Below, piece after piece: positions 63,506-64,000 of a stretch of DNA of 64,000 bases. A model generated the notes under the pieces. It saw only the letters and a list, made by a program, of their open reading frames with translations, searched no databases and had not been told where the DNA came from. The stretch is from assembly GCA_033675265.1 (NCBI GenBank), contig JAUJYZ010001088.1, positions 124,001 through 188,000 on the forward strand. Reading direction: 5' to 3'. This DNA comes from Actinostola sp. cb2023. Its lineage: Eukaryota; Cnidaria; Anthozoa; Actiniaria; Actinostolidae. Positions within the stretch are counted from its first letter, which is position 1; each line of letters starts with the position of its first letter. Both the position numbers and the translations under genes were made by a program.

Positions 63506-64000
63506 ACATCCCTGGGGCTATGGGATCCTACAAAAAAGGGCCGTTTTCTTCACTCTTACGCATCATCGACTCGTCTGTGTCACCGGACCCTGTGGGACGT
63601 GTGCGAGTCGAAGAAATTAGGATTGAAAGTGGAAAAGGTAATAGAAGTGCACGAGCGAAGTCAGTGTCAGGACATCTTACCACTCCATCAAGCCCAAGCG
63701 CTGGTTCGATTTGAAAGACAGATGGGTCCTGTGAATTCCCAGCGTTCGCCGTGGGAAATTTTCAGAGACAGGGAGCTAAAGTGGATAAGGAAGAGCAGTG
63801 TGGTGAAACGTAGCCATTGGAAAGAGTACGAACGAATGCATTGTTTTGGGCGTACAGGAGACTTGGGGAAGGTGATCCAAGTCATGGACCGTGACAGTGA
63901 CACGTCTCGTTTGCCCTGCTTTGAAAAACACTACAGAGGATATCGGGTGATGGACAGTCACAAGCGTTACATCGTGACTCAGACGTATGGTATATATGAC
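63506..64000 (+). CDS. Unrecognised open frame running off the window
   Basis: After TGA at 63503-63505 a frame stays open for 165 codons to the last base. It includes TRLCHRTLWDVCESKKLGLK, MGPVNSQRSPWEIFRDRELK and HWKEYERMHCFGRTGDLGKV. The length without stop and the mix of residues suggest a real exon. I do not recognise a family. Two overlapping shorter frames (63438-63620, 63478-63714) are less likely. Confidence 0.45.

Overview
The window is invertebrate nuclear DNA, most likely from an anthozoan cnidarian such as a coral or sea anemone; this is inferred from the mix of repeats and not proven. It is AT-rich, carries spliceosomal introns (GT..AG with pyrimidine tracts) and is dominated by transposable elements. 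Elements of nearly every eukaryotic class are present: BEL/Pao LTR, DIRS-like, Penelope-like, CR1/L2-like LINE, Crypton-like tyrosine recombinase genes, IS3EU-like, Kolobok-THAP, piggyBac, Mutator-like, pogo-like, hAT-like and several foldback MITEs. I found no confident complete host gene, rRNA, CRISPR array or bacterial-type operon.

Left half (1-26 kb): one nested stack. A DIRS-like retroelement on the + strand is the base layer. Its pieces lie at 4262-4555, 16172-16370 and 23301-25741. It has been split by (i) a BEL/Pao element whose 3' LTR ends at 4261, (ii) an about 11.6-kb element (4552-16171) with minisatellite-like ends and a multi-exon tyrosine recombinase gene, itself hit by a Mutator-like element at 9735-10802, and (iii) a 6.93-kb IS3EU-like DNA transposon (16371-23300) with a 6-bp target duplication. 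The IS3EU element carries an intact-looking DDE transposase on the minus strand and, on the plus strand, a decayed two-exon gene for a zinc-ribbon plus HECT ubiquitin-ligase protein.

Middle (26-44 kb): MITEs, decayed Penelope and LINE pieces, and a Crypton-like tyrosine recombinase on the minus strand (32467-33419). A second nest follows: a minus-strand LINE (34.5 and 41.9-43.8 kb) split by a 7.26-kb Kolobok transposon with a ten-exon THAP transposase gene, and again by a 707-bp TTAA-flanked MITE.

Right (44-64 kb): a piggyBac transposase pseudogene split by a 378-bp MITE with a 3-bp duplication. Next come a pogo-like MITE, a hAT-like MITE and foldbacks, then a run of small exon-like reading frames with DNA-binding or chromatin domains (BEN, C2H2, ETS, a tyrosine-recombinase-like tail fused to a BAH-like region). 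A composite structure with 265-bp terminal direct repeats and a tandemly duplicated promoter/first-exon region close the window.

Most coding regions are visibly broken (frameshifts, nonsense codons, insertions). The IS3EU transposase and the 32.5-kb tyrosine recombinase are the longest uninterrupted ones.
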